Source of the DNA: Bos javanicus
Lineage: Eukaryota; Chordata; Mammalia; Artiodactyla; Bovidae
Direction: 5' to 3'
Length of the DNA stretch: 64,000 bases
NCBI RefSeq assembly: GCF_032452875.1
Contig: NW_026894309.1
Location: forward strand, 1 to 64,000
A program made the position numbers and the translations under genes. Every line of letters starts with the position of its first letter. Positions within the stretch are counted from its first letter, which is position 1. Of the stretch, positions 47,818 through 60,666 are shown piece after piece. Under the pieces are notes generated by a model. That model did no database searches. It was not told the origin of the DNA and saw nothing but the letters and a program-made list of their open reading frames with translations.

Positions 47818-48419
47818 TGCCGGGGACCAGCCCCAACTGATCCAGGGTATTCGAAGGAGAGATGGCCTAGGCGACTATTTATATGCTAATCAGAGATGTC
47901 AAGAATAATAGTATGAGGAGAGCTCAGTAGGAAAATTCGGTGGAGAAAAGAGACTGAGTAGCTTGGTTTACGCGGGGGATCAATAAAACTTCAAGACAAG
48001 AAATTTGCACCACTTACGTAGGCCGCAGGCACCCTCTCGAATAGCGGAAGGTGCCTCAACCTAGACACCTTCTCGAGTGGGTCTTAGCAGCCCAGGCATA
48101 ATTAGTAAGCGTGGTGGGTTCCTAGCTCCAGATGGAGACTCAGCTGGAAGTTAAAGGGAAGAATGACAAGGAACGTTATGAATTGGAGCTGTAAGTTAAC
48201 TCTTTGACAGGTAGAGCGAGATGGTGGTGGGGGACAGCCCCCAGTGAAATCAGAGGTGAAAGCACAAAGCAATACAGTAGGCAGACTCTGGTTTTTTTGG
48301 GGGGGAGATGCTCGAGAATATCCGGGTGGACTCCTGAAGCTCGATCCCGCATTTGCGTATGCCGAGCCTCCTTCCTCATGACTTTTGTCCAGAGTGGAAT
48401 GCCTTCCCGGCTCCCGGCA
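47818..48419 (-). mobile_element. M34 LTR, type D
   Basis: 602 bp. Type D with gggggatcaataaaac, which removes the CCAAT box. Hairpin intact. Confidence 0.85.
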
Positions 48420-49882
48420 CATGATCAGTGCATGCTCAGTCACGATATCAGTGCATGATCAGCCACGTGATCACTGACGGCACTGTCACGTGTTCAGCGC
48501 CTCTCAGTCACGGGATCACCATATGATAAACACGTGATCAGTGAACGACCAGCCACGTGATCACTGCATGTGCAGTCAGGTGGTCAGTTTCTGATCAGCC
48601 AAGTGATCAGTGCGTGCACAGTCCCATGCTCAGCGCCTGTCAGTCACTGATCACTGCCTGATAAACACATGATCAGTGCCCGATCAGCCACGTCATCTGT
48701 GCATGCGCAGTCACGTGACCAGTGCATGATAGTCACGTGATCAGTGCGTGCACAGTCCCATGATCAGCGCCTGTCAGTCACTGATCACTGTCTGATAAAC
48801 ACGTGATCAGTGCATGATGAGCCATGTGATCAGTGCCTGATCAGTCACGTCGTCAGTGCATGCGCAGTCACGTGATTAGTGCATGATAGCCACGTGATCA
48901 TTGCATGCTCAGTCACGTGACCTGTACTTGATCAGCCACGTGATCAGTGCTTGCTCAGTCACGTGATCTGGACTTGATCAGCCACGTGATCACAGACGGC
49001 ACAGTTACGTGATCAGCGCCTCTCAGTCACGTGATCACCGTATGATAAACACGTGATCAGTGAACGACCACCCTCCTGATCACTGCATGCGCAGTCAGGT
49101 GGTCAGTTCCTGATCAGCCACCTGATCAGTGCGTGCACAGTCCCATGATCAGGGCATGTCAGTCACTGATCACTGCCTGATAAACACGTGATCAGTGCCC
49201 GACAGCCAGGTCATCAGTGCATTCGCAGTCACGTGATCAGTGCATGATAGCCATGTGATCAGTGCGTGCACAGTCCCATGATCAGCGCCTGTCAGTCACT
49301 GATCACTGCCTGATAAACACGTGATCAGTGCCCGAACAGCCAGGTCATCAGTGCATGCCCAGTCACGTGATCAGTGCATGATAGCCACCTGATCAGTGCG
49401 TGCACAGTCCCATGATCAGCGCCTCTCAGTCACTGATCATTGCCTGATAAACACGTGATCAGTGCATGATGAGCCATGTGATCAGTGCCTGATCAGCCAC
49501 GTCATCAGTGCATGCGCAGTCACGTCATCAGTGCATGATAGACACGTTATCAGTGCATGCTCAGTCACGTGATCTGTACTTGATCAGCCACGTGATCAGT
49601 GCCTGCAGAGTCACATGACCAGGGCCTGCTGAGCTGCGTGATTCCTGCCGGCTCATCTGCATGACAATTGCCAGCTGAGCTGCGTGATTCCTGTCGGCTC
49701 ATCTGCTTGACAATTGCCAGCTGAGCTGCGTGATTCCTGCCTGGTCACCTGCTTGATTATTGCCAGTTGAGCAGCATGATTCGTCACTGCTGAGCTCCAT
49801 GCTTATTGCCTGCTGATTGCGTGGTTCGTGTCTGCTCAGCTCTTTGAGTATTGCCTCCTGAGGTCCCTGTTCGGTCGCCACC
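48420..49882. repeat. Spacer S34, LTR-less fusion, 1,463 bp (longest)
   Basis: Two spacers joined without an LTR: at 48974-48999 a distal subrepeat (cttgatcagccacgtgatc) runs directly into proximal-spacer sequence (gacggcacagtta). The duplication crossover lies at 49077-49087, after which the sequence is S28-like. Confidence 0.9.
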
Positions 49883-50484
49883 TGCTGGGGACCAGCCCCA
49901 GCTGCTCCAGGGTATTCGAAGGAGAGATGGCCTAGGCGACTATTTATATGCTAATCAGAAATGTCAAGAATAATAGTATGTGGAGAGCTCAGTAGGAAAA
50001 TTCGGTGGAGATAAGAGAGTGAGTAGCTTGGTTTACTCGGAAGACCAATCAAACTTCAAGACAAGATGTTTGCACCACTTACATAGGCCGCAGGCGCCCT
50101 CTCCAATAGCAAAAGATGCCTCACCCTAGACACCTTCTCGAGTGGGTCTTAGCAGCCCAGGCATAATTAGTAAGCGTGGTGGGTTCCGCGCTCCAGATGG
50201 AGACTCAGCTGGAAGTTAAAGGGAAAAATGACAAGGAACTTTATGAATTGGAGCTGTAAGTGAACTCTTTGACAGAGAGAGCGAGATGGGGGTGGGGGAC
50301 AGCCCCCAGTGAAATCAGAGGTGAGAGGACAAAGTAATACAGTACGCAAACTCCGGTTTTCTTGGGGGGGAGATGCTCGAGAATATCCGGGTGGACTCCT
50401 GAGGCTCGATCCCGCATTTGCGTATGCCGAGCCTCCTTCCTCATGACCTTTGTCCAGAGTGGAAGGCCTCCCCGGCTCCCAGCA
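49883..50484 (-). mobile_element. M35 LTR, type A
   Basis: 602 bp. Duplicate of M29 with one base change in aaaagatgcc. Confidence 0.87.
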
Positions 50485-51250
50485 CATGATCAGTGCATGC
50501 TCAGTCACGATATCAGTGCATGATCAGCCGCGTGATCACTGACTTCACAGTCACGTGATCAGCGCCTCTCAGTCACGTGATCACCATATGATAAACACGT
50601 GATCAGTGAACGACCAGCCAGGTGATCACTGCATGCGCAGACAGGTGGTCAGTTTCTGATCAGCCACGTGATCAGTGCGTGCACAGTCCCATGATCAGCG
50701 GCTGTCAGTCACTGATCACTGCCTGATAAACACGTGATCAGTATCCGATCAGCCACGTCATCAGTGCATGCGCAGTCAGGTGGTCAGTTCCTGATCAGCC
50801 ACCTGATCAGTGCGTGCACAGTCCCATGATCAGCGCCTGTCAGTCACGGATCATTGCCGGAGAAACACGTGATCAGTGCATGATGAGCCATGTGATCAGT
50901 GCCTGATCAGCCACGTCATCAGTGCATGCGCAGTCACGTGCTCAGTGCAGGATAGGCACGTGATCAGTGCATGCTCAGTCACGTGATCTGGACTTGATCA
51001 GCCTCGTGATCAGTGCCTGCAGAGTCACGTGATCAGGGCCTGCTGAGCTGCGTGATTCCTGTCGGCTCATCTGCATGACAATTGCCAGCGGAGCTGCAGG
51101 ATTCTTGCCTGGTCACCTGCTTGATTATTGCCAGTTGAGCAGCATGATTCGTCACTGCTGAGCTCCATGCTTATTGCCTGCTGATTGCATGGTTGGTGTC
51201 TGCTCAGCTCTTTGAGTATTGCCTCCTGAGATCCCTGTTCGGGCGCCACC
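50485..51250. repeat. Spacer S35, two-block class, 766 bp
   Basis: Duplicate of S29 including the C-type start. One more base (ctgatcagcc, where S29 has ctgatagcc). Confidence 0.88.
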
Positions 51251-51851
51251 TCCGGGGACCAGCCCCAGCTGCTCCAGGGTATTCGAAGGAGAGATGGCCT
51301 AGGCGACTATTTATATGCTAATCAGAGATGTCAAGAATAATAGTATGAGGAGAGCTCAGTAGGAAAATTCGGTGGAGATAAGAGAGTGAGTAGCTTGGTT
51401 TACTCGGAAGACCAATCAAACTTCAAGACAAGAAGTTTGCACCACTTATGTAGGCCGCAGGCGCCCTCTCCAATAGCGAAAGGTGCCTCACCCTAGACAC
51501 CTTCTCGAGTGGGTCTTAGCAGCCCAGGCATAATTAGTAAGCGTGGTGTGTTCCGCGCTCCAGATGGAGACTCAGCTGGAAGTTAAAGGGAAGAATGACA
51601 AGGAACTTTATGAATTGGAGCTGTAAGTGAACTCTTTGACAGAGAGAGCGAGATGGGGGTGGGGGACAGCCCCCAGTGAAATCAGAGGTGAGAGTACAAA
51701 GAAATACAGTAGGCAGAGTCTGGTTTTTTTGTGGGGGAGATGATCGAGAATATCCGGGTGGACTCCTGAGGCTAGATCCCGAATTTGCGTATGCCGAGCC
51801 TCCTTCCTCATGACCTTTGTCCAGAGTGGAATGCCTCCCCGGCTCCCGGCA
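51251..51851 (-). mobile_element. M36 LTR, type A/other chimera
   Basis: 601 bp. Duplicate of M30 with a G lost from the terminal TGCC (acctccgggg). Confidence 0.85.
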
Positions 51852-52528
51852 CATGATCAGTGCATGCTCAGTCACGATATCAGTGCATGATCAGCGACGT
51901 GATCACTGACGGCACAGTCACGTGATCAGTGCCTCTCAGTCACGTGATCACCGTATGATAAACACGTGATCAGTGAACGACCAGCCACGTGATCACTGCA
52001 TGCCCAGTCAGGTGGTCGGTTCTTGATCAGCCACCTGATCAGTGCGTGCAAAGTCCCGTGATCAGCGCCTCTCAGTCACTGATCATTGCCTGATAAACAC
52101 GTGATCAGTGCATGATGAGCCATGTGATCAGTGCCTGATCAGCCACGTCATCAGTGCATGCGCAGTCACGTCATCAGTGCATGATAGCCACGTGATCAGT
52201 GCATGCTCAGTCACGTGATCTGTACTTGATCAGCCACGTGATCAGTGCCTGCAGAGTCACATGATCAGGGCCTGCTGAGCTGCGGGATTCCTGCCGGCTC
52301 ATCTGCATGACAATTGCCAGCTGAGCTGCGAGATTCCTGTCGGCTCATCTGCTTGACAATTGCCAGCTGAGCTGCGTGATTCCTGCCTGGTCACCTGCTT
52401 GATTATTGCCAGTTGAGCAGCATGATTCGTCACTGCTGAGCTCCATGCTTATTGCCTGCTGATTGCGTGGTTCGTGTGTGCTCAGCTCTTTGAGTATTGC
52501 CTCCTGAGGTCCCTGTTCGGTCGCCACC
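51852..52528. repeat. Spacer S36, one-block class, 677 bp
   Basis: Duplicate of S30. Confidence 0.89.
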
Positions 52529-53130
52529 TGCCGGGAACCAGCCCCAGCTGCTCCAGGGTATTCGAAAGAGAGATGGCCTAGGTGACTATTTATATGCTAA
52601 TCAGAGATGTCAAGAATAATAGTATGTGGAGAGCTCAGTAGGAAAATTCGGTGGAGATAAGAGAGTGAGTAGCTTGGTTTACTCGGAAGACCAATCAAAC
52701 TTCAAGACAAGAAGTTTGCACCACTTACATAGGCCGCAGGCGCCCTCTCCAATAGCGAAAGGTGCCTCACCCTAGACACCTTCTCGAGTGGGTCTTAGCA
52801 GCCCAGGCATAATTAGTAAGCGTGGTGGGTTCCGCGCTCCAGATGGAGACTCAGCTGGAAGTTAAAGGGAAAAATGACAAGGAACTTTATGAATTGGAGC
52901 TGTAAGTGAACTCTTTGACAGAGAGAGCGAGATGGGGGTGGGGGACAGCCCCCAGTGAAATCAGAGGTGAGAGCACAAAGCAATACAGTACGCAAACTCC
53001 GGTTTTCTTGGGGGGGAGATGCTAGAGAATATCCGGGTGGACTCCTGAGGCTCGATCCCGCATTTGCGTATGCCGAGCCTCCTTCCTCATGACCTTTGTC
53101 CAGAGTGGAAGGCCTCCCCGGCTCCCGGCA
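52529..53130 (-). mobile_element. M37 LTR, type A
   Basis: 602 bp. Duplicate of M31, sharing gatgctagagaatatcc. Confidence 0.87.
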
Positions 53131-54075
53131 CATGATCAGTGCATGCTCAGTCACGATATCAGTGCATGATCAGCCACGTGATCACTGACGGCACAGTCAC
53201 GTGATCAGCACCTATCAGTCACGTGATCACCGGATGATAAACACGTGATCAGTGAACGACCAGCCACGTGATCACTGCATGCCCAGTCAGGTGGTCAGTT
53301 CCTGATCAGCCACCTGATCAGTGCGTGCACAGTCCCATGATCAGGGCCTGTCAGTCACTGATCACTGCCTGATAAACACATGATCAGTGCCCGAACAGCC
53401 AGGTCATCAGTGCATTCGAAGTCACGTTATCAGTGCATGATAACAATGTGATCAGTGAGTGCACAGTCCCATGATCAGCGCCTGTCAGTCACTGATCACT
53501 GCCTGATAAACACGTGATCAGTGACCGAACAGCCACGTCATCAGTGCATGCGCAGTCAGGTGATCAGTGTATGATAGCCACGTGATCAGTGCGTGCACAG
53601 TCCCATGATCAGCGCCTGTCAGTCACTGATCATTGCCTGAGAAACACGTGATCAGTGCATGATGAGCCATGTGATCAGTGCCCGATCAGCCACGTCATCA
53701 GTGCATGTGCCGTCACGTCATCAGTGCATGATAGACACGTGATCAGTGCATGCTCATTCACGTGATCTGGACTTGATCAGCCACGTGATCAGTGCCTGCA
53801 GAGTCACGTAATAAGGGCCTGCTGAGCTGCGTGATTCCTGCCGGCTCATCTGCATGACAATTGCCAGCTGAGCTGCGTGATTCCTGTCGGCTCATCTGCT
53901 CTACAATTGCCAGCTGAGCTGCGTGATTCCTGCCTGGTCACCTGCTTGATTATTGCCAGTTGAGCAGCATGATTCGTCACTGCTGAGCTCCATGCTTATT
54001 GCCTGCTGATTGCGTGGTTCGTGTCTGCTCAGCTCTTTGAGTATTGCCTCCTGAGGTCCCTGTTCGGTCGCCACC
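53131..54075. repeat. Spacer S37, three-block class, 945 bp
   Basis: Duplicate of S31, with an acacatgatc transition at about 53376. Confidence 0.89.
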
Positions 54076-54677
54076 TGCCGGGGACGAGCCCCAACTGATC
54101 CAGGGTATTCGAAGGAGAGATGGCCTAGGCGACTATTTATATGCTAATCAGAGATGTCAATAAAAATAGAATGAGGAGAGCTCAGTAGGAAAAATCGGAG
54201 GAGAAAAGAGACTGAGGATCTTGGTTTTCGCGGGAGAATAATCAAACTTCAAGACAAGAATTTTGCACCACTTACGTAAGCCGCAGGCACCCTCTCGAAT
54301 GGCAGAAGGTGCCTAACCCTAGACACCTTCTCGAGTGGGTCTTAGCAGCCCAGGCATAATTAGTAATAGCGGTGGTTTCCGCGCTTCAGATGCAGACTCA
54401 GCTGGAAGGTAAAGGGAAGAATGACAAGGAACTTTATGAATTGGAGCTGTAAGTTAACTCTTTGACAGAGAGAGCGAGATGGTGGTGGGGGACAGCCCCC
54501 AGTGAAATCAGTGGTGAGAGCACAAAGCAATACAGTAGGCAGACTCTGGTTTTTTTGTGGGGGAGATGCTCGAGAATATCCGGGTGGACTCCTGAGGCTC
54601 GATCCCGCATTTGCGTATGCCGAGCCTCCTTCCTCATGACCTTTGTCCAGAGTGGAAGGCCTCCCCGGCTCCCGGCA
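54076..54677 (-). mobile_element. M38 LTR, type C
   Basis: 602 bp. Duplicate of M32, sharing ttagtaatagcgg. Confidence 0.87.
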
Positions 54678-55330
54678 CATGATCAGTGCATGCTCAGTCA
54701 CGATATCAGTGCATGATCAGCCACGTGATCACTGACGGCACAGTCACGTGATCAGCGCCTCTCAGTCATGGGATCACCGTATGATAAACACGTGATCAGT
54801 GAAAGACCAGCCACGTGATCACTGCATGCGCAGTCAGGTGGTCAGTTCCTGTTCAGCCACGTGACCAGTTGGTGCACAGTCCCATGCTCAGCGCCTGTCA
54901 GTCACTGATCACTGCCTGATAAACACGTGATCAGTGCCCGATCAGTCACGTCATCAGTGCATGCGCAGTCACGTGATCAGTGCAGGATAGCCACGGATCA
55001 GTGCATGCTCAGTCACGTGATCTGGACTTGATCAGTCACGTGATCAGTGCCTGCAGAGTCACGTGATCCGGGCCTGCTGAGCTGCGTGATTCCTTCCGGC
55101 TCATCTGCATGACAATTGCCAGCTGAGATGCGTGATTCCTGTCGGCTCATCTGCTTGACAATTGCCAGCACAGCTGGGTGATTCCTGCCTGGTCACCTGC
55201 TTGTTTATTGTCAGTTGAGCATCATTATTCGTCACTGCTGAGCTCCATGCTTATTGCCTGCTGATTGCGTAGTTCGTGTCTGCTCAGCTCTTTGAGTATT
55301 GCCTCCTGAGGTCCCTGTTCGGGCGCCACC
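54678..55330. repeat. Spacer S38, one-block class, 653 bp
   Basis: Duplicate of S32. Confidence 0.89.
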
Positions 55331-55931
55331 TGCCGGGGACCAGCCCCAGCTGATCCAGGGTTTTCGAAGGGGAAATGGCCTAGGCGACTCTTTATATGCT
55401 AATCAGAGATGTCAAGAATAATAGTAGGAGGAGAGCTCAGTAGGAAAATTCGGTGGAGAAAAGAGACTGAGTAGCTTCGTTTACGGGGGATACCAATCAA
55501 ACTTCAAGACAAGAAGTTTGCACCACTTACATAGGCCGCAGGCGCCCTCTCAAATGGCGGAAGGTGCCTCACCCTAGACACCTTCTCGAGTGGGTCTCAG
55601 CGGCCCAGGCATAATTAGTAAGCGTGGTGGGTTTCGCGCTCCAGATGGAGACTCAGCTGGAAGTTAAAGGGAAGAATGACAAGGAACTTTATGAATTGGA
55701 GCTGTAAGTTAACTCTTTGACAGAGAGAGTGAGACGGTGGTAGGGTACAGACCCCAGTGAAATCAGAGGTGAGAGGACAAAGCAATACAGTAGGCAGACT
55801 CTGGTTTTTTGGGGGGGAGATGCTCGAGAATATCCGGGTGGACTCCTGAGGCTCGATCCCGCATTTGCGTATGCCGAGCCTCCTTCCTCATGAGCTCTGT
55901 CCAGAGTGGAATGCTTCCCCGGCTCCCGTCA
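55331..55931 (-). mobile_element. M39 LTR, type D
   Basis: 601 bp. Duplicate of M33, with gagacggtgg where M33 has gagatggtgg. Same altered TGACGGG terminus. Exact Lys3 PBS. Confidence 0.85.
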
Positions 55932-56743
55932 CATGATCAGTGCATGCTCAGTCACGACATCAGTGCATGATCAGCCACGAGATCACTGACGGCACAGTCA
56001 CGTGATCAGCGCCTCTCAGTCACGGGATCACCGGATGATAAACACCTGATCAGTGAACGACCAGCCACGTGATCACTGCATGCGCAGTCAGGTGGTCAGT
56101 TCCTGATCAGCCACGTGATCAGTGCGTGCACAGTCCCATGCTCAGCGCCTGTCAGTCACTGATCACTGCCTGATAAACACGTGATCAGTGCCCGATCAGC
56201 CACGTCATCAGTGCATGCCCAGTCACGTCATCACTGCCTGCGCAATCACGTGATCAGTGCATGATAGCCACGTGATCAGTGCGTGCACAGTCCCATGATC
56301 AGCGCCTGTCAGTCACTGATCATTGCCTGATAAACACGTGATCAGTGCATGATGAGCCATGTGATCAGTGCCTGATCAGCCACGTCATCAGTGCATGTGC
56401 AGTCACGTGATCAGTGCATGCTCAGTCACGTGATCTGGACTTGATCAGCTTCGTGATCAGTGCCTGCAGAGTCACGGGATCAGGGCCTGCTGAGCTGCGT
56501 GATTCCTGCCGGCTCATCTGCATGACAATTGCCAGATGAGCTGCGTGATTCCTGTCGGCTCATCTGCTTGACAATTGCCAGCTGAGCTGCGTGATTCCTG
56601 CCTCGTCACCTGGTAGATTATTGCCAGCTGAGCAGCATGATTCGTCACTGATGAACCCCATGCTTATTGCCTGCTGATTCCGTGGTTCGTGTCTGCTCAG
56701 CTCTTTGAGTATTGCCTCCTGAGGTCCCTGTTCGGGCGCCACC
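55932..56743. repeat. Spacer S39, two-block class, 812 bp
   Basis: Duplicate of S33. Confidence 0.89.
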
Positions 56744-57345
56744 TGCCGGGGACCAGCCCCAACTGATCCAGGGTATTCGAAGGAGAGATGGCCTAGGCGA
56801 CTATTTATATGCTAATCAGAGATGTCAAGAATAATAGTATGAGGAGAGCTCAGTAGGAAAATTCGGTGGAGAAAAGAGACTGAGTAGCTTGGTTTACGCG
56901 GGGGATCAATAAAACTTCAAGACAAGAAATTTGCACCACTTACGTAGGCCGCAGGCACCCTCTCGAATAGCGGAAGGTGCCTCAACCTAGTCACCTTCTC
57001 GAGTGGGTCTTAGCAGCCCAGGCATAATTAGTAAGCGTGGTGGGTTCCTAGCTCCAGATGGAGACTCAGCTGGAAGTTAAAGGGAAGAATGACAAGGAAC
57101 GTTATGAATTGGAGCTGTAAGTTAACTCTTTGACAGGTAGAGCGAGATGGTGGTGGGGGACAGCCCCCAGTGAAATCAGAGGTGAAAGCACAAAGCAATA
57201 CAGTAGGCAGACTCTGGTTTTTTTGGGGGGGAGATGCTCGAGAATATCCGGGTGGACTCCTGAAGCTCGATCCCGCATTTGCGTATGCCGAGCCTCCTTC
57301 CTCATGACTTTTGTCCAGAGTGGAATGCCTTCCCGGCTCCCGGCA
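56744..57345 (-). mobile_element. M40 LTR, type D
   Basis: 602 bp. Duplicate of M34, with tagtcacc where M34 has tagacacc. Confidence 0.86.
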
Positions 57346-58518
57346 CATGATCAGTGCATGCTCAGTCACGATATCAGTGCGTGATCAGCCACGTGATCAC
57401 TGACGGCACTGTCACGTGTTCAGCGCCTCTCAGTCACGGGATCACCATATGATAAACACGTGATCAGTGAACGACCAGCCACGTGATCACTGCATGTGCA
57501 GTCAGGTGGTCAGTTTCTGATCAGCCAAGTGATCAGTGCGTGCACAGTCCCATGCTCAGCGCCTGTCAGTCACTGATCACTGCCTGATAAACACATGATC
57601 AGTGCCCGATCAGCCACGTCATCTGTGCATGCGCAGTCACGTGACCAGTGCATGATAGTCACGTGATCAGTGCGTGCACAGTCCCATGATCAGCGCCTGT
57701 CAGTCACTGATCACTGTCTGATAAACACGTGATCAGTGCATGATGAGCCATGTGATCAGTGCCTGATCAGTCACGTCGTCAGTGCATGAGCAGTCACGTG
57801 ATTAGTGCATGATAGCCACGTGATCATTGCATGCTCAGTCACGTGACCTGGACTTGATCAGCCACGTGATCAGTGCTTGCTCAGTCACGTGATCTGGACT
57901 TGATCAGCCACGTGATCACAGACGGCACAGTTACATGATCAGCGCCTCTCAGTCACGTGATCACCGTATGATAAACACGTGATCAGTGAACGACCACCCT
58001 CCTGATCACTGCAAGGGCAGTCAGGTGGTCAGTTCCTGATCAGCCACGTGATCAGTGCCTGAACAGTCCCATGATCAGCGCCTGTCAGTGACTGATCACT
58101 GCCTGATAAAGACGTGATCAGTGCCCGATCAGCCACGTCATCAGTGCATGCCCAGTCTCGTGATCAGTGCATGATAGCCACGTGATCAGTGCATGCTCAG
58201 TCACGTGATCTGGACTTGATCAGCCACGTGATCAGTGCCTGCAGAGTCACGTGATCAGGGCCTGCTGAGCTGCGTGATTCCTGCCGGCTCATGTGCATGA
58301 CAATTGCCAGGTGAGCTGCGTGATTCCTGTCGGCTCATCTGCTTGACAATTGCCAGCTGAGATGCGTGATTCCTGCCTGGTCACCTGCTTGAATATTGCC
58401 AGTTGAGCAGCATGATTCGTCACTGCTGAGCTCCATGTTTATTGCCTGCTGATTGCGTGTTTCGTGTCTCCTCAGCTCTTTGAGTACTGCCTCCTGAGGT
58501 CCCTGTTCGGGCGCCACC
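57346..58518. repeat. Spacer S40, LTR-less fusion, 1,173 bp
   Basis: Same LTR-less junction as S34 at about 57900-57926. Beyond the duplication end (58006) it continues with gcaagggcagtcagg, the non-recombined form, and the sequence from here is unlike S34. Confidence 0.89.
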
Positions 58519-59119
58519 TGCCGGGGAAGAGCCCCAGCTGATCCAGGGTATTCAAAGGAGAGATGGCCTAGGCGACTATTTATATGCTAATCAGAGATGT
58601 CAAGAAAAATAGTATGAGGAGAGCTCAGTAGGAAAATTCGGTGGAGAAAAGAGACTGAGTAGCTTGATTTACACGGGAGATCAATCAAACTTCAAGACAA
58701 GAAGTTTGCCCCACTTACTTAGGCCGCAGACGCCCTCTCGAGTGGCGGAAGGTTCCTCACATTAAACAACTTCTCGAGTGGTTCTTAGCAGCCCAGGCAG
58801 AATTAGTAAACGTGGTGGGTTCCGCGCTCCAGATGGAGACTCTGCTGGAAGTTAAAGGGAAGAATGACAAGGAATTTTATGAATTGGAGCTGTAAGATAA
58901 CTCTTTGACAGAGAGAGCGAGATGGTGGTGGGGGACAGCCCCCAGTGAAATCAGAGGTGAGAGCACAAAGCAATACAGTAGGCAGACTCTGGTTCTTTGG
59001 GGGGGAGGTGCTCGAGGATATCCGGGTGGACTCCTGAGGCTCGATCCCGCATTTGCGTATGCCGAGCCTCCTTCCTCATGACCTTTGTCCAGAGTGGAAT
59101 GCCTCCCCGGCTCCCGGCA
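58519..59119 (-). mobile_element. M41 LTR, type D
   Basis: 601 bp. Divergent D copy, with aaggttcctcac, ttaaacaacttctcg and gaggtgctcgaggatatcc, shared only with M44. Exact Lys3 PBS. Confidence 0.84.
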
Positions 59120-60064
59120 CATGATCAGTGCATGCTCAGTCACGATATCAGTGCATGATCAGCCACGTGATCACTGACGGCACAGTCACGTGATCAGCGC
59201 GTCTCAGTCACGTGATCACCGTATGATAAACACGTGATCAGTGAACGACCAGCCACGTGATCACTGCATGCCCAGTCAGGTGGTCAGTTTCTGATCAGCC
59301 ACGTGATCACTGCGTGCACAGTCCCATGCTCAGCGCCTGTCAGTCACTGATCACTGCCTGATAAACACGTGATCAGTGCCCGATCAGCCAGGTCATCAGT
59401 GCATGATAGCAACGTGATTAGCGCGTGCACAGTCCCATGATCAACGCCTGTCAGTCACTGATCACTGCCTGATAAACACGTGATCAGTGCCCGATCAGCC
59501 ACGTCATCAGTGCATGCCCAGTCACGTCATCACTGCCTGCGCAATCACGTGATCAGTGCATGATAGCCACGTGATCAGTGCGTGCACAGTCCCATGATCA
59601 GCGCCTGTCAGTCACTGATCATTGCCTGATAAACACGTGATCAGTGCATGATGAGCCATGTGAGCAGTGCCTGATCAGCCACGTCATCAGTGCATGTGCA
59701 GTCACGTGATCAGTGCATGATAGCCACGTGATCAGTGCATGCTCAGTCACGTGATCTGGACTTGATCAGCCTCGTGATCAGTGCCTGCAGAGTCACGGGA
59801 TCAGGGCCTGCTGAGCTGCGTGATTCCTGCCGGCTCATCTGCATGACAATTGCCAGATGAGCTGCGTGATTCCTGTCGGCTCATCTGCTTGACAATTGCC
59901 AGCTGAGGTGCGTGATTCCTGCCTGGTCACCTGGTAGATTATTGCCAGTTGAGCAGCATGATTCGTCACTGCTGAACGCCATGCTTATTGCCTGCTGATT
60001 GCGTGGTTGGTGTCTGCTCAGCTCTTTGAGTATTGCCTCCTGAGGTCCCTGTTCGGGCGCCACC
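59120..60064. repeat. Spacer S41, three-block class, 945 bp
   Basis: Three blocks, with the cactgcctgcgcaatcacg subrepeat as in S33. The leader has acctggtagattattg. Confidence 0.88.
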
Positions 60065-60666
60065 TGCCGGGGAAGAGCCCCAACTGATCCAGTGTATTCG
60101 AAGGAGAGATGGCCTAGGCGACTATTTATATGCTAATCAGAGATGTCAAGAATAATAGTATGAGGAGAGCTCAGTAGGAAAATTCGGTGGAGAAAAAAGA
60201 CTGAGTAGCTTCGTTTACGGGGGAGACCAATCAAACTTCAAGACAAGAAGTTTGCACCACTTACGTAGGCCGCAGGCGCCCTCTCGAATAGCGGAAGGTG
60301 CCTCAACCTAGACACCTTCTCGAGTGGGTCTTAGCAGCCCAGGCATAATTAGCAAGCGTGGTGGGTTCCTAGCTCCAGATGGAGACTCAGCTGGAAGTTA
60401 AAGGGAAGAATGACAAGGAACTTTAGGAATTGGAGCTGTAAGTTAATTCTTTGACAGAGAGAGGGAGATGGTGGTGGGGGACAGCCCCCAGTGAAATCAG
60501 AGGTGAGAGCACAAAGCAATACAGTAGGCAGACTCTGGTTTTTTTGGGGGGGAGATGCTCGAGAATATCCGGGTGGACTCCTGAGGCTCGATCCCGCATT
60601 TGCGCATGCCGAGCCTCCTTCCTCATGACCTTTGTCCAGAGTGGAATGCCTCCCCGGCTCCCGGCA
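60065..60666 (-). mobile_element. M42 LTR, type D
   Basis: 602 bp. Type D with ttacgggggagacc and actttaggaattgg. The CCAAT box is retained. Confidence 0.85.

Larger units (their letters stand above)
40155..49080. repeat. 8,926-bp tandem duplication, copy 1 (M29-M34)
   Basis: Six monomers with LTR-start spacings 1367, 1279, 1547, 1255, 1413 are repeated at a constant offset of 8,926 bp (8,927 for one, because of a 1-bp deletion at 51251). About 20 differences were noticed by eye over the whole unit, so identity is above roughly 99.5 percent. Confidence 0.9.
49081..58006. repeat. 8,926-bp tandem duplication, copy 2 (M35-M40)
   Basis: Repeats 40155-49080 monomer for monomer. Differences noticed include cacgtc to cacgtg at about 50668, a lost base at 51251, tagacacc to tagtcacc at about 56990, and several CpG transitions. 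Confidence 0.9.
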
